From contig JBPCJY010000213.1 in NCBI GenBank assembly GCA_051004815.1, forward strand, positions 1 to 41,461: a DNA stretch of 41,461 bases. Reading direction: 5' to 3'. The notes beneath the pieces were generated by a model. That model searched no databases. It saw only the letters and a list, made by a program, of their open reading frames with translations, and was not told the DNA's origin. A program made the position numbers and the translations under genes. This DNA comes from JBBQXY01 sp051004815 (GTDB taxonomy: Bacteria; Chloroflexota; Ktedonobacteria; Ktedonobacterales; Ktedonobacteraceae). Below, in pieces: positions 1-8,647 of the stretch (within the stretch, counting starts at the first letter, position 1; every line of letters starts with the position of its first letter).

Positions 1-50
1 ACCAAACCCCTACCTCACTCTTTGCTTCATTACGAACTGCTGGAGGCAGT

Positions 51-1451
51 TTAACCCACGCTCCCTGACATCTCCAACTGGATCAGGCGGTTCAATTCGA
101 CCGCGTACTCCATGGGGAGTTCCTTGGTGATTGGCTCAATGAAACCATTCACTATCAAGGAGTAAGCCTCGGACTCGTCAAGGCCACGACTCATCAGGTA
201 GAAGAGTTGATCGTCGCCGACCTTGGAGACGGTAGCCTCGTGGCCGATCTCGGTCTGGTTCTCTTCGACACGAATGGTCGGATAGGTATCCGTGCGAGCG
301 TTCTCATCGAGCAGGAGTGCATCACAACGTACATTAGATTTGGTGTGATGAGCACCTGAGTTGACGCGAACCAGTCCACGATAGGAGGCGCGACCAGTAC
401 CCTTCGAGACCGATTTCGAGAGAATCTGCGATGTCGTATGTGGCGCGAGGTGCGTAACCTTGGCACCGGCATCCTGGTGCATACCATTGCTGGCGAATGC
501 TACCGAGAGAATATCTCCACGCGCACCCTCTTCCATCAAGAGCACAGCAGGGTATTTCATCGTGACTTTGGAGCCAAGATTGCCATCAACCCATTCCATA
601 GTCGCATTGCGATAGGCGGCGGCACGTTTCGTCACAAGATTGTAAACGTTCTTCGACCAATTCTGAATAGTCGTGTAGCGGACACGCGCACCCTCTAAGA
701 CTTTGATCTCTACCACCGCACTATGCAGGCTGTCGCTGGTATAGGTTGGGGCTGTACACCCTTCCACGTAGTGAACATAGGAACCAGGAGCGGCAATAAT
801 CAAAGTGCGCTCGAACTGGCCCATGTTCTGGGCATTAATACGGAAGTAGGCTTGCAATGGCACCTCGACGCGCACACCTTCAGGCACATACACGAAGCTG
901 CCACCACTCCACACGGCACTGTTGAGGGCCGCGAATTTGTTATCGGTATAAGGAATGATGCTACCGAAGTGTTCCTTGATCAAGTCAGGGTACAGGCGCA
1001 GGGCCGTATCCATATCGGTGAAGATGACGCCCAACTTCTCCAGGTCTTCGCGCACTTTGTGATAAACTGCTTCACTCTCGTACTGCGCGGTCACACCGGC
1101 AAGGTATTTGCGCTCAGCCTCAGGAATACCGAGGCGGTCAAAGGTATCTTTTATCTCTGCTGGGACTTCTTCCCAGGTTTTACCTTGCTGCTGAACCGGC
1201 TTAATATAGTAATAGATATTATCGAAGTCAATACCCGAAAGATCAGCACCCCAGGTTGGCATTGGACGTTTAAAGAAGTGTTCTAAGCTCTTGAGACGGT
1301 AATCTCGCATCCAACTGGGCTCGCCTTTCATCTCGGAGATTTGCTCAACAGTCTTGCGTGTCAATCCTCTTTCGGACTTGAATGCATAGTTCTCGGCTAC
1401 ATGGAAACCGGCACTATAGGCGTCCTTCTCTACTTCATATGCTTGACTCAT
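51..1451 (-). CDS. sufB: Fe-S cluster assembly protein SufB
   Basis: A 466-residue protein that matches SufB along its whole length. SufB is the scaffold subunit of the SufBCD complex, on which Fe-S clusters are built in the cytoplasm. The family landmarks are visible: an N-terminal YAFKSERGL-type segment, the central SGGSFVYVPEGV stretch, the GCTAP segment where a conserved cysteine sits, and the C-terminal SRGLDESEAYSLIVNGFIEP block. The ATG at 1451 has a GGAG about 7 nt upstream and lies about 90 nt after a consensus promoter, so sufB is probably the first gene of its operon. sufD, sufC and sufS would lie beyond the left edge and are not in the window. Identification is very secure from family knowledge. 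Confidence 0.97.
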   Translation of the reverse strand: MSQAYEVEKDAYSAGFHVAENYAFKSERGLTRKTVEQISEMKGEPSWMRDYRLKSLEHFFKRPMPTWGADLSGIDFDNIYYYIKPVQQQGKTWEEVPAEIKDTFDRLGIPEAERKYLAGVTAQYESEAVYHKVREDLEKLGVIFTDMDTALRLYPDLIKEHFGSIIPYTDNKFAALNSAVWSGGSFVYVPEGVRVEVPLQAYFRINAQNMGQFERTLIIAAPGSYVHYVEGCTAPTYTSDSLHSAVVEIKVLEGARVRYTTIQNWSKNVYNLVTKRAAAYRNATMEWVDGNLGSKVTMKYPAVLLMEEGARGDILSVAFASNGMHQDAGAKVTHLAPHTTSQILSKSVSKGTGRASYRGLVRVNSGAHHTKSNVRCDALLLDENARTDTYPTIRVEENQTEIGHEATVSKVGDDQLFYLMSRGLDESEAYSLIVNGFIEPITKELPMEYAVELNRLIQLEMSGSVG

Positions 1452-1548
1452 AGATTCACTCCGTCTGCTGGCTGCTATGGTTTACTATACGTAATGCAGG
1501 AAGCAACTGCTTTCTGCTAATCCTTAGTTATTTAGTCGGATATACTGT

Positions 1549-1577
1549 ATTATATGGCCTTTGTGGAGTATTGTCAA
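1549..1577 (-). promoter_or_regulatory. Consensus sigma-70-type promoter of sufB
   Basis: Read on the minus strand, TTGACA (1572-1577) and TATAAT (1549-1554) are both perfect and are separated by exactly 17 nt. Transcription should start near 1542, giving a leader of about 90 nt before the sufB ATG. No Rrf2/IscR-type operator could be recognised by eye. Confidence 0.8.
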
Positions 1578-1745
1578 GGGCAACACGATTATGCGGCTCG
1601 ATCACCCCTTGCTTGCTCCACAAAAATATGCTATACTTTTCCTAAGTCACGACAAAGGTCATCCCTTGTCAGAACGTGTACTGTCAACACATTACGACAC
1701 AACAACCCGATACACCCACCAGCATTCCCTTACCGTGTTGCAAGC

Positions 1746-2190
1746 CAAAACTCGGTGTCCCAAGTGTCCCAACGATCACAAAGTCCCAATCATCATCCTC
1801 TCGCCCACGCGATGCGCAACGAGTTTGCAGCAAGCAAGGGGTGTAATACGAGGCAGCTTCACAAGCCACTTTAGTCATATCGTCTGCTTGCTAGCGATAT
1901 GGGAGAAGTCCGTCTCGGTACAGAAACCATGAATGCGATGAAGGACGGTCCAGAGCCACTTCACTTGAAAACTACATCTCGTTGCGCATCTCGTGGGTAT
2001 CGGATGTACTGTAACGAAGAAACTTAGGTTACAAATGTCGCAAAGTCTTCAGCATGGTCTTACCGGATGCAAAGCTCTTGAAAACTCGGTGTCCCAAATG
2101 TCCCAACGATCACAAAGTTCCACTCCTTGTCCGATCGGATGTAATACTGCTGAGAAACTCAGGTCACAACTGTCACAACCCACGACACTG
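1746..2190 (+). repeat. Cluster of degenerate repeats with CPKC-type coding remnants
   Basis: This fills most of the 847-base stretch between sufB and the tRNA, where no intact gene is evident. A block of about 38 bp at 1746-1783 recurs at 2083-2121 almost unchanged. Both copies can be read as the peptide KTRCPKCPNDHKVP. A second related block at about 1999-2047 (ATCGGATGTA...GAAACTTAGGT) recurs at about 2134-2180. In one frame the later copies read as a CxxxV...LPDAKLLKTRCPKCP...LRNSGHNC peptide broken by an in-frame stop near 2016. This looks like the decayed remains of duplicated zinc-ribbon-like coding sequence. The family is not recognised and function is unlikely. Confidence 0.5.
1804..1997. 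repeat. 20-bp inverted repeat inside the degenerate repeat cluster
   Basis: CCCACGCGATGCGCAACGAG at 1804-1823 is the reverse complement of 1978-1997 with one mismatch. The arms are 154 nt apart, too distant for a terminator. They could be the ends of a small decayed element or an incidental inverted duplication. No target duplication was seen next to them. Confidence 0.45.
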
Positions 2191-2233
2191 CTTTTAGAAC
2201 CGTCCTTGGACAAAAAAGGGTTTCACTCCATGC

Positions 2234-2263
2234 TTGACATATCACATTGCCTCTTGCTATTAT
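2234..2263 (+). promoter_or_regulatory. Promoter of tRNA-Arg
   Basis: TTGACA at 2234-2239 and TATTAT at 2258-2263 with an 18-nt spacer. Initiation near 2270 would leave a short 5' leader to be removed before the tRNA begins at 2299. Confidence 0.7.
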
Positions 2264-2298
2264 ATCAACGGAATTGGAAAACCTATTCCGACGCATAT

Positions 2299-2371
2299 GC
2301 GCCCATAGCTCAGTGGATAGAGCAACGGTCTTCTAAACCGTTGGCCGCAGGTTCGATCCCTGCTGGGCGCG
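2299..2371 (+). tRNA. tRNA-Arg (anticodon UCU)
   Basis: A full cloverleaf can be drawn. The acceptor stem is GCGCCCA/TGGGCGC, the D arm is GCTC...GAGC, and the anticodon stem ACGGT/ACCGT encloses the loop CTTCTAA. The T arm is GCAGG-TTCGATC-CCTGC. The anticodon TCT reads AGA, and the discriminator base is G. CCA is not encoded. A metallophosphatase gene begins only about 13-35 nt downstream, so the two may share a transcript. No duplicated tRNA 3' end, which would mark an integrated element, was found in the window. Confidence 0.95.
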
Positions 2372-2405
2372 CCTCGTTCATTCCATGCCATCAGAAAGCA
2401 GTGCT

Positions 2406-3788
2406 ATGCAACCTTTCATCATTCTCCACACGAACGATATTCATGGGCGTATCGAAGGCTTAGCCCGCATCACGACCATGGTGGAGCAGGTACGGCTTGA
2501 GCATCCAGATATGCCCGTTCTGTATTTTGATATTGGCGATATTGAAGAGAACTCCGTGCGGGTGAGCAACCTGACCAAAGGGGTCGCCATGTATCGCCTG
2601 CTCAGTGCGAGTGGTTGCGATGCTGAGGTCATCGGCAATGGCGGCATCTTGCGCTATGGCTATCAAATTTTACAGGAGTATGCACAGGTAGCACGCTATC
2701 CTCTGCTGCTGGCCAATATGTTTCTACCGAATGGACAACTGGTGCCGGGCGTACAGCCGACCGCGTTGTTGACTGTAGGAAGCTTCAAGTTGGGCCTCAT
2801 TGGTATGACCTCGGATGCCTTTGGGGCCTACCAGGGCTTTGGCGTGAACATGCCGCCTGATTTACCAGTGATAAAGGCTTGCGCCGCACAGTTGCGCTCG
2901 GAAGGTGCTGATGCCGTTCTATTGCTTTCCCACCTTGGCTTAGACGTGGATCGTGCATTGGCGGCTGATTTGCAGGACGATATCGCATTGATCATTGGCG
3001 CACATTCACACCATCTTTTACCGCAAGGCGAACGAGTAGGCCGTATTCTGATTGCCCAGGCGGGAGAGTATGCTCAGAACATGGGGCGATTGGACCTTGC
3101 CTGGAATGGTGAACAAATAGCTGTGCAAGCTACCTCCGTCATACCTGTTAGCAGCGATATTCAGCCCGCATCTCGTATTCTCGACGAAGTAGCGGCTATC
3201 GAAGCAGAAACTGAACATTACCTGCAAGATACTATCGGTGAACTGGAAGAGCCGTTAGATTATGCCTCTGATCGGGAATGTGGCACGGCGAATCTGATGG
3301 CGGATATGCTGCGCGAGCACATGAGTGCGGAAGTGGCCATCATCACGCCCGGTGTTGCCTTTATCGGCCCCTTGCCTGCTGGGCCATTACGCAGAGTGAC
3401 GTTGTGGGATGTATGTAATTCTCCTGCTAATCCTGGCGTGGTCACGATGACGGGTACACAGTTACTTGCGGTAGTGCAGCGCGGACTAGATCCGGCATTT
3501 GCCCAGGACTGTCCCAGACCGATGCGCGGCCTCGCACGAGGCCTGATGCATTTCAGTGGAGCACGTATGCAGGGAGGGCAATTGCTGATTGGTGGTCTAC
3601 CAGTTGAACCGGAGCGCACATATCAAGTGGCAGGTAGTGACTGGGAATTGGAACCTTACGGTGGCTACGTCGAACAAGCATGGAACTTACAGCCTCATTT
3701 TGCTACGCCAACTATCCTGCGTGAAGCTCTGGAAACGTATTTAGCAACGCATAGTCCACTTCGCGTGGAGATGGGACGGTTGAGATAA
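2406..3788 (+). CDS. Cytosolic 5'-nucleotidase/metallophosphatase (YunD-like)
   Basis: A two-domain 5'-nucleotidase/UDP-sugar-diphosphatase-type protein. The N-terminal calcineurin-like phosphoesterase domain shows HTNDIHGRIEGL, FDIGDIEE, SHLGLDVD and IIGAHSHH, which are metal ligands. The C-terminal substrate domain begins around DYASDRECGTANLMADML. There is no signal peptide, so it should act in the cytoplasm, as proposed for Bacillus YunD. The usual GNHE block is GNGG here, so one conserved catalytic histidine is absent. Two starts are possible: ATG 2385, only 13 nt after the tRNA, or ATG 2406. I prefer 2406 because the first beta-strand then begins at once, as in relatives. Neither has a convincing Shine-Dalgarno sequence. 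Confidence 0.85.
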   Translation: MQPFIILHTNDIHGRIEGLARITTMVEQVRLEHPDMPVLYFDIGDIEENSVRVSNLTKGVAMYRLLSASGCDAEVIGNGGILRYGYQILQEYAQVARYPLLLANMFLPNGQLVPGVQPTALLTVGSFKLGLIGMTSDAFGAYQGFGVNMPPDLPVIKACAAQLRSEGADAVLLLSHLGLDVDRALAADLQDDIALIIGAHSHHLLPQGERVGRILIAQAGEYAQNMGRLDLAWNGEQIAVQATSVIPVSSDIQPASRILDEVAAIEAETEHYLQDTIGELEEPLDYASDRECGTANLMADMLREHMSAEVAIITPGVAFIGPLPAGPLRRVTLWDVCNSPANPGVVTMTGTQLLAVVQRGLDPAFAQDCPRPMRGLARGLMHFSGARMQGGQLLIGGLPVEPERTYQVAGSDWELEPYGGYVEQAWNLQPHFATPTILREALETYLATHSPLRVEMGRLR

Positions 3789-3885
3789 AAAAGGAACTTT
3801 ACTGGCAACACTCCTGAAAATGCTATATCATAGTAATGTAGCAGAGTTGAGGACAGTAAGTTAGTGTAGCCAGGAGTGAGCTACT

Positions 3886-5238
3886 ATGAGTTCAGAGATC
3901 GAAGAGTCGGCTGCCGAGCAGCAGCCGACTCTTCCAGAAACAACGAAACCTGCACAAATGAGTCCTACCAACGTCATGCCTCGCATTGTCATCGTGGGGG
4001 CCGGTTTTGGTGGCTTGCAGACCGTGCATGCTTTGCGCAAGGCACCGGTGCAGATCACTGTGATTGATCGCAGCAACCATCACCTTTTTCAACCATTGCT
4101 CTACCAGGTGGCGACCGCCGGTCTGTCACCAGCGGATATCTCCGCACCTATTCGCAGCATCCTCAAGCACCAGGCGAATGCCCGCGTCATGCTGGCGGAG
4201 GTCATGGGTGTGGATGTACAGGAGCAGCGCGTTCTGCTGCACAATCATAAATCCGTTCCCTACGACTACCTGATACTGGCAACGGGTGCGCGTCATAGCT
4301 ACTTTGGACACGATGCCTGGGAGCCGTATGCTCCTGGGATGAAGTCAATCACAGACGCTACGGCTGTGCGGCGCAAGTTGCTGTTAGCCTTCGAGGCTGC
4401 TGAGATAGAGACCGATCCGGAAAAGCGCAAAGCCTTTTTGACCTTTGTGCTGGTTGGAGCTGGCCCAACCGGTGTTGAAATGGCGGGAGCTATCGCGGAA
4501 CTGGCCCATAAAGCCCTGGCCTCCGACTTTCGTAGTATCGATCCGACATCTTCACGCATTATCCTCGTCGAGGCGGGGCCAAGAATCCTCCCCGCGTTTC
4601 CAGAGTCATTGGCGAAAAAGGCGCAGAAAGCCCTCAACCGTCTCGGTGTAGAGGTCAGGACGGCCTCCGCCGTTGAAGCGGTTGATGGCGAAGGCGTGGT
4701 TATCGCGGGTAAACCCCTGGCGGCGAAAACGGTGATCTGGACGGCGGGGGTCGCGGCCTCACCAGCTGGTCAATGGTTAGGTACCGAGGTAGACCGGGCG
4801 GGACGCGTGAAAGTAGCGGAGGACTTGACAATCCCCGCGCATCCCAACGTCTTTGTGATTGGTGATACCGCGAGCGTAACGCAAAAAGGGAAGCCTCTGC
4901 CGGGAGTTGCTCCCGTCGCGATGCAAGAAGGCCGCTATGTTGCTTCGGTTATTGCTCAGCGGATTGCCAACAAGGGTACTACGAATGCCGCACCATTTCA
5001 CTACTTTAATAAGGGAAACCTGGCAACCGTGGGACGCTCTTTTGGTATCATAGAAATTGGCAAGCTTCGTCTGGCGGGTTTTATCGCCTGGGTGATGTGG
5101 TTGTTCATCCACATTCTCTATCTGATCGGGTTCCGCAACCGTTTCGTGGTCATGTTCCAATGGGCCTGGGCCTACATAACGTACCAACGTGGAGCGCGAC
5201 TGATCACTTTTGAGCGTGACCCGCAACTGCCGGAATAA
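3886..5238 (+). CDS. ndh: Type II NADH dehydrogenase (NAD(P)/FAD-dependent oxidoreductase)
   Basis: A 450-residue single-subunit NADH:quinone oxidoreductase of the NDH-2 family. It passes electrons from NADH to membrane quinone without pumping protons. The first dinucleotide fold (FAD) has GAGFGGLQTVHAL near residue 38. The second (NADH) has VGAGPTGVEMAGAIAEL near residue 190. The FAD-contact block VIGDTA follows. The last 70 residues include a hydrophobic stretch rich in Trp, Phe and Ile (WVMWLFIHILYLIGF) that fits the membrane-binding C-terminus of NDH-2. The N-terminal 30 residues are a Glu/Pro/Thr-rich tail not typical of the family. An AGGAGTGAG ribosome site precedes the ATG. It is followed after 14 nt by a Gfo/Idh/MocA gene. 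Confidence 0.9.
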   Translation: MSSEIEESAAEQQPTLPETTKPAQMSPTNVMPRIVIVGAGFGGLQTVHALRKAPVQITVIDRSNHHLFQPLLYQVATAGLSPADISAPIRSILKHQANARVMLAEVMGVDVQEQRVLLHNHKSVPYDYLILATGARHSYFGHDAWEPYAPGMKSITDATAVRRKLLLAFEAAEIETDPEKRKAFLTFVLVGAGPTGVEMAGAIAELAHKALASDFRSIDPTSSRIILVEAGPRILPAFPESLAKKAQKALNRLGVEVRTASAVEAVDGEGVVIAGKPLAAKTVIWTAGVAASPAGQWLGTEVDRAGRVKVAEDLTIPAHPNVFVIGDTASVTQKGKPLPGVAPVAMQEGRYVASVIAQRIANKGTTNAAPFHYFNKGNLATVGRSFGIIEIGKLRLAGFIAWVMWLFIHILYLIGFRNRFVVMFQWAWAYITYQRGARLITFERDPQLPE

Positions 5239-5252
5239 CGGAAAGGATTGTT

Positions 5253-6344
5253 ATGTCATCAGCTACCTCTGAATCAACGGGAAAAGCTCTGCGGGTCGCT
5301 ATTATTGGCTACGGCCTCGCGGGTTCAGTCTTTCATGCTCCGCTTGTCTCTGCCACGCCCGGCATGACCGTGGCTGCCATCGTAACTGGACACCCTAAAC
5401 GTCAGGAACATGCCCATCGTGACTACCCAACGGCAGCTATCCTCGCGTCAGCCGATGAGCTATGGCGGCATCCGACCCGTTACGATCTGGTGGTGGTGGC
5501 AGCACCCAATCGCGCCCATGTTCCCCTGGGTATGGCCGCGCTGAACGCTGGCCTACCTGTCGTCATCGACAAACCCATGGCCGCTTCTGTCGAGGACGCT
5601 GAGCAATTGATTGCCACCAGCCAGAGCACTGGTCAAATGCTCACAGTTTTTCAGAATCGACGCTGGGATAATGATTTTCTGACTGTGCGCCAACTGATCG
5701 CGGCGGAACTGCTAGGCCCCATCACCCGCTTTGAGTCACGCTTCGAGCGCTACCGTTTGCAGCCACGCCCTCATGCCTGGCGCGAGTTCGCGGCCCCCGA
5801 AGAGGCTGGTGGACTACTCTATGATCTTGGCAGTCACCTGATCGACCAGGCAGTACAACTCTTTGGCCATCCCATGCACGTGTATGCTGAGGTGGAGCAA
5901 CGACGGCCCAATGCACAGGTAGACGATGACACCTTTGTCGCGTTGCAATTTGCCAATGGAGTACGTGCGCATCTCTGGATGAGCGCGGTAGCCCGTATTC
6001 AAGGGCCACGTATACGCTTGTTAGGCTTGCATGGCACCTACGAGAAATGGGGCCTCGACCCACAGGAGGAGGCTCTTCATAGTGGCATGCGACCGGGCGA
6101 CGCGGCATGGGGCAAGGAGCCACGCGAACGTTGGGGACGATTGTATACCGATGTGCAGGGCGTGCGCATTGACAGCCCAATAGAGACGCAGCATGGGGCC
6201 TATGAACAGTACTATGCCATCTTGCACGATGCCCTTACAAAGGGCAGCCCACCACCAGTAGACCCTGCTGAAGCTGTTACCACCTTAAAGATCATAGCCG
6301 CGGCCCAACAGAGCGCACAAAACGGGACAACAATAGAATTATAA
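5253..6344 (+). CDS. Gfo/Idh/MocA family oxidoreductase
   Basis: A 363-residue NAD(P)-dependent sugar or inositol dehydrogenase-type protein. The N-terminal Rossmann domain has VAIIGYGLAGSVFHAPL and the family's catalytic-lysine block, here VVIDKPMA. The C-terminal alpha/beta domain carries GGLLYDLGSHLIDQAVQLFG, with the usual catalytic-region Asp and His. Closest in style to the YdgJ/IolX-type cytosolic members, but the substrate cannot be told from sequence. A GGAAAGGA ribosome site sits before the ATG, and the 14-nt gap to the NDH-2 gene suggests co-transcription. Transcription probably ends in the large inverted repeat that follows. Confidence 0.88.
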   Translation: MSSATSESTGKALRVAIIGYGLAGSVFHAPLVSATPGMTVAAIVTGHPKRQEHAHRDYPTAAILASADELWRHPTRYDLVVVAAPNRAHVPLGMAALNAGLPVVIDKPMAASVEDAEQLIATSQSTGQMLTVFQNRRWDNDFLTVRQLIAAELLGPITRFESRFERYRLQPRPHAWREFAAPEEAGGLLYDLGSHLIDQAVQLFGHPMHVYAEVEQRRPNAQVDDDTFVALQFANGVRAHLWMSAVARIQGPRIRLLGLHGTYEKWGLDPQEEALHSGMRPGDAAWGKEPRERWGRLYTDVQGVRIDSPIETQHGAYEQYYAILHDALTKGSPPPVDPAEAVTTLKIIAAAQQSAQNGTTIEL

Positions 6345-6403
6345 TGTCGGGACGCGAATTTTATCGCGCCAATAGGCGTCAAGTCAAGGCATATAGCGTG
6401 GTT

Positions 6404-6519
6404 ACCAGGGCGACCGCAAGGGATCGCCCCTACTATATACGCTTGGCTCCTCCCTACGGGAAGCGGCTCGCAGAGGCGCGTCGTGTAGAGTAGGGGCGAT
6501 CCCTTGCGGTCGCCCTGGT
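6404..6519. repeat. 116-bp element with perfect 30-bp inverted arms between convergent genes
   Basis: Arms at 6404-6433 and 6490-6519 are perfect reverse complements, built around CGACCGCAAGGGATCGCCCC. Pairing continues with a few mismatches to 6441 and 6482, leaving a loop of about 40 nt. The element fills most of the 203-bp gap between the Gfo/Idh gene and the convergent glycine oxidase. It could act as a two-way terminator or RNA stabiliser. It also has the look of a dispersed MITE/REP-like repeat, but no second copy lies in this window and no target duplication was seen. Confidence 0.75.
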
Positions 6520-6547
6520 GGGGAACTGAACCGCTTGCTAACTCGTA

Positions 6548-7672
6548 CTAGCCAAATCTCTCCACCGAAAACGGTAGCATTATCTCTGGCTCAATACCGC
6601 TAACGACCAGTTCGGCGATACTTTGCCCTGTGATCGCGCTCAGCATAATGCCTACACTGCCATGTCCAAGAGCTAATGTCACGTTCTGCCACGGTAAGGC
6701 AGACCCCAGGATAGGGAGGTTATCGGGCGTCTTGGGGCGCAATCCCGCCCACATCTGCTCTATCGCACTGCCATCGAAGCTGGTTGCCAGCCGAATCGCC
6801 GAATTTAGCAACCATGAAATGCCGCCAGCAGTCACTTGCTTATGAAAACCAACCTCTTCCTTCGTTGCCCCCACAACGACAGTTTTATCAAATTTAGGGG
6901 CGAGGTAGATGGCTTCTCCGAAAATAATATGGCGCAAAGGTGGCGTAGGTTGGCGTAGCGTAAGGATTTGACCGCGCTGTGGCGTGACAGGCAAGGGAAG
7001 ATTCAGCCAGATGCCGCTCTCAGACGCCCACGCACCAGAGGCAATCACCAGATGATTGCAAGCGATAGTTTCGCCTTGTGTCGTATAGACGCCGGTGATG
7101 CTATCGTGTTCCTGGCGCACACCCAACACTTCGCTCTGACTATACAGCTTCGCGCCCATCTTTTCGGCAGCCTTGGCAAACGCTTTGACGACCAGGGGAG
7201 CTTTCACCTGTGACTCTTCGGGGGCATAGATAGCGGCACAGATATCAGGGGCCAAAATCGGCTCGCGCTGACGGGCTTCATCTCCGTTTAACCAGTACAT
7301 CTGTAACCCCAAAGGTTGCCATTCTTGCATACGTTTGCGCAGATTCGCGCTGCTTTTGGGATTGCGCACGACCCGTAATGCTCCCGTCCTGGCATATTCC
7401 ATACGGATACCGCTGACATCCTCAAGTTCTGGCATGAGCGTGGGAAACATTGACCAGCTAGCGAGTAACAGATCGGCAAAGGGACCTGGGCCAGAGAGCG
7501 AACCCAATGGGGCTAACAGACCAGCAGCCGCACTCGACGCCTGCGCTCCAATATCGCCTTGCTCTAAAACAATTACCTCTACTCCCGCCTTACGCAAATA
7601 ATAGGCAATACTACAGCCGATCACGCCTCCACCAATAATGATCACGTCCGTCGAAGCCTGCAAGCCTGCCAT
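6548..7672 (-). CDS. thiO: Glycine oxidase ThiO-like FAD-dependent amine oxidase
   Basis: A DAO-superfamily flavoprotein. ThiO oxidises glycine to iminoglycine for the thiazole of thiamine. The FAD-binding start reads VIIIGGGVIGCSIAYYLRKAG, with the acidic end of strand 2 in VLEQGDIG. AAAGLLAPLG follows, and the C-terminal GLRPKTPDNLPILG...LALGHGSVGIMLS block is typical of the family. The reading frame is open back to 7714, but AGGAGG (7682-7687) lies 9 nt before the ATG at 7672. That start gives 374 residues, close to Bacillus ThiO. No other thiamine genes are present, so a different amino-acid substrate cannot be excluded. Confidence 0.8.
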   Translation of the reverse strand: MAGLQASTDVIIIGGGVIGCSIAYYLRKAGVEVIVLEQGDIGAQASSAAAGLLAPLGSLSGPGPFADLLLASWSMFPTLMPELEDVSGIRMEYARTGALRVVRNPKSSANLRKRMQEWQPLGLQMYWLNGDEARQREPILAPDICAAIYAPEESQVKAPLVVKAFAKAAEKMGAKLYSQSEVLGVRQEHDSITGVYTTQGETIACNHLVIASGAWASESGIWLNLPLPVTPQRGQILTLRQPTPPLRHIIFGEAIYLAPKFDKTVVVGATKEEVGFHKQVTAGGISWLLNSAIRLATSFDGSAIEQMWAGLRPKTPDNLPILGSALPWQNVTLALGHGSVGIMLSAITGQSIAELVVSGIEPEIMLPFSVERFG

Positions 7673-7899
7673 CCTCTTGTACCTCCTGATATTCATCATC
7701 TCCATCGCGTTCATTTTATTGTAGCATTGATTGCCTTCTTCCTGCTGAAGGCCGGTGTGTTGCGCTGCAAGGGGGGTGCGAAACTGTATGCCTCAACTCT
7801 TTGTGTCGCTGATTCGTGTAAAAACTGGCACTATTTTACGGTTGCTCGCTTTAAAGACAAAATTATTACGTGGTATAGCACCTGATGCATCAATGAAGT

Positions 7900-7928
7900 T
7901 AAGGAAATCCTTAGAAAAACAATTGTTT
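7900..7928. promoter_or_regulatory. Two small palindromes upstream of the glycan operon
   Basis: The 342-base gap between the glycine oxidase and the next operon has no gene. It contains TAAGGA-AA-TCCTTA (7900-7913) and AAACAATTGTTT (7917-7928), close to an AT-rich stretch with a TTGACT at 7964. No well-spaced -10 box goes with that TTGACT, so the promoter itself is not placed. The palindromes may be operators, but this is a weak call. Confidence 0.35.
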
Positions 7929-8014
7929 CTCGATTTTTTCCATTGTTCACTTGTGTTATTCCATTGACTTAGTTACTGTATAGATGAAACTTGTAGCAAA
8001 AAAGGAGTTGTAGG

Positions 8015-8647
8015 ATGGTAAAGAAGGCTGTATTCCTCGATCGCGATGGAACACTGGTGTACCCACGCCATTATCCCGCACAGCCAGAGGATTTGCGTCT
8101 TTATGAAGGGATTGAGGGACCATTACGCATGCTACAGGAGGCAGATTTTTGTCTGGTAGTGATTACCAATCAGGCCGGTATTGCACGGGGATACTTTACA
8201 GAAGCTGATCTGGCACGTATGCATGCATACCTTACCGACGAATTGACACGGCTGCATGTGCATCTGGATGGTATTTATTACTGTCCCCATCATCCAAAGG
8301 GTGTGATCCCTGACCTCGCTATCCACTGTAGTTGTCGCAAACCACAACCAGGAATGCTACTCCAAGCTGCCGATGACCTTACTCTTGACTTGCGGCATTC
8401 ATGGTTTGTTGGAGACATTCTTGATGATATTGAGGCAGGCAACCGTGCCGGATGCCGTACTATCCTGGTTGATCTGGGAACGGAATCTTTTCCGCAACAG
8501 GCACTACGCCATCCGGAGTTTGTAGCACGCGATACGCTACATGCTCTACACCTCATTTGCTCTATTGAAGGCTATGGCCCAGCCACAGATTTGGATTATT
8601 GTCCTTCAAGATGGCCGCACACCCCCAAAACCGGAGTAAATATATGA
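8015..8647 (+). CDS. gmhB: HAD-IIIA phosphatase, GmhB-like (D,D-heptose 1,7-bisphosphate phosphatase)
   Basis: A 210-residue HAD phosphatase. The N-terminal VFLDRDGTLV carries the two catalytic aspartates (D9, D11). VITNQAGIARG is motif II, and GDILDDIEAGNRAG holds the metal-binding acidic pair. YYCPHHPKG...HCSCRKP is the Cys/His zinc-site insertion of the GmhB type. GmhB makes heptose 1-phosphate for NDP-heptose synthesis. It is the first gene of an operon of three GT9 glycosyltransferases, which fits a heptose donor pathway, although histidinol-phosphatase-type members share these motifs. AAAGGAG precedes the ATG. The TGA overlaps the next ATG in ATGA, so the two genes are translationally coupled. 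Confidence 0.8.
   Translation: MVKKAVFLDRDGTLVYPRHYPAQPEDLRLYEGIEGPLRMLQEADFCLVVITNQAGIARGYFTEADLARMHAYLTDELTRLHVHLDGIYYCPHHPKGVIPDLAIHCSCRKPQPGMLLQAADDLTLDLRHSWFVGDILDDIEAGNRAGCRTILVDLGTESFPQQALRHPEFVARDTLHALHLICSIEGYGPATDLDYCPSRWPHTPKTGVNI

Noticed and set aside
1..50. Possible start of a gene after sufB at the left edge
   Set aside because: The only frame (ATGAAGCAAAGAGTGAGG) stops after six codons, so nothing can be called in these 50 bases.
723..1286. 187-codon plus-strand open frame inside sufB
   Set aside because: It lies wholly inside the highly conserved sufB gene on the other strand and has no recognisable domain.
1554..2463. Several open frames of 60-156 codons between sufB and the metallophosphatase
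   Set aside because: They overlap the tRNA or each other, have no good ribosome sites, and their apparent repeats come from duplicated DNA.
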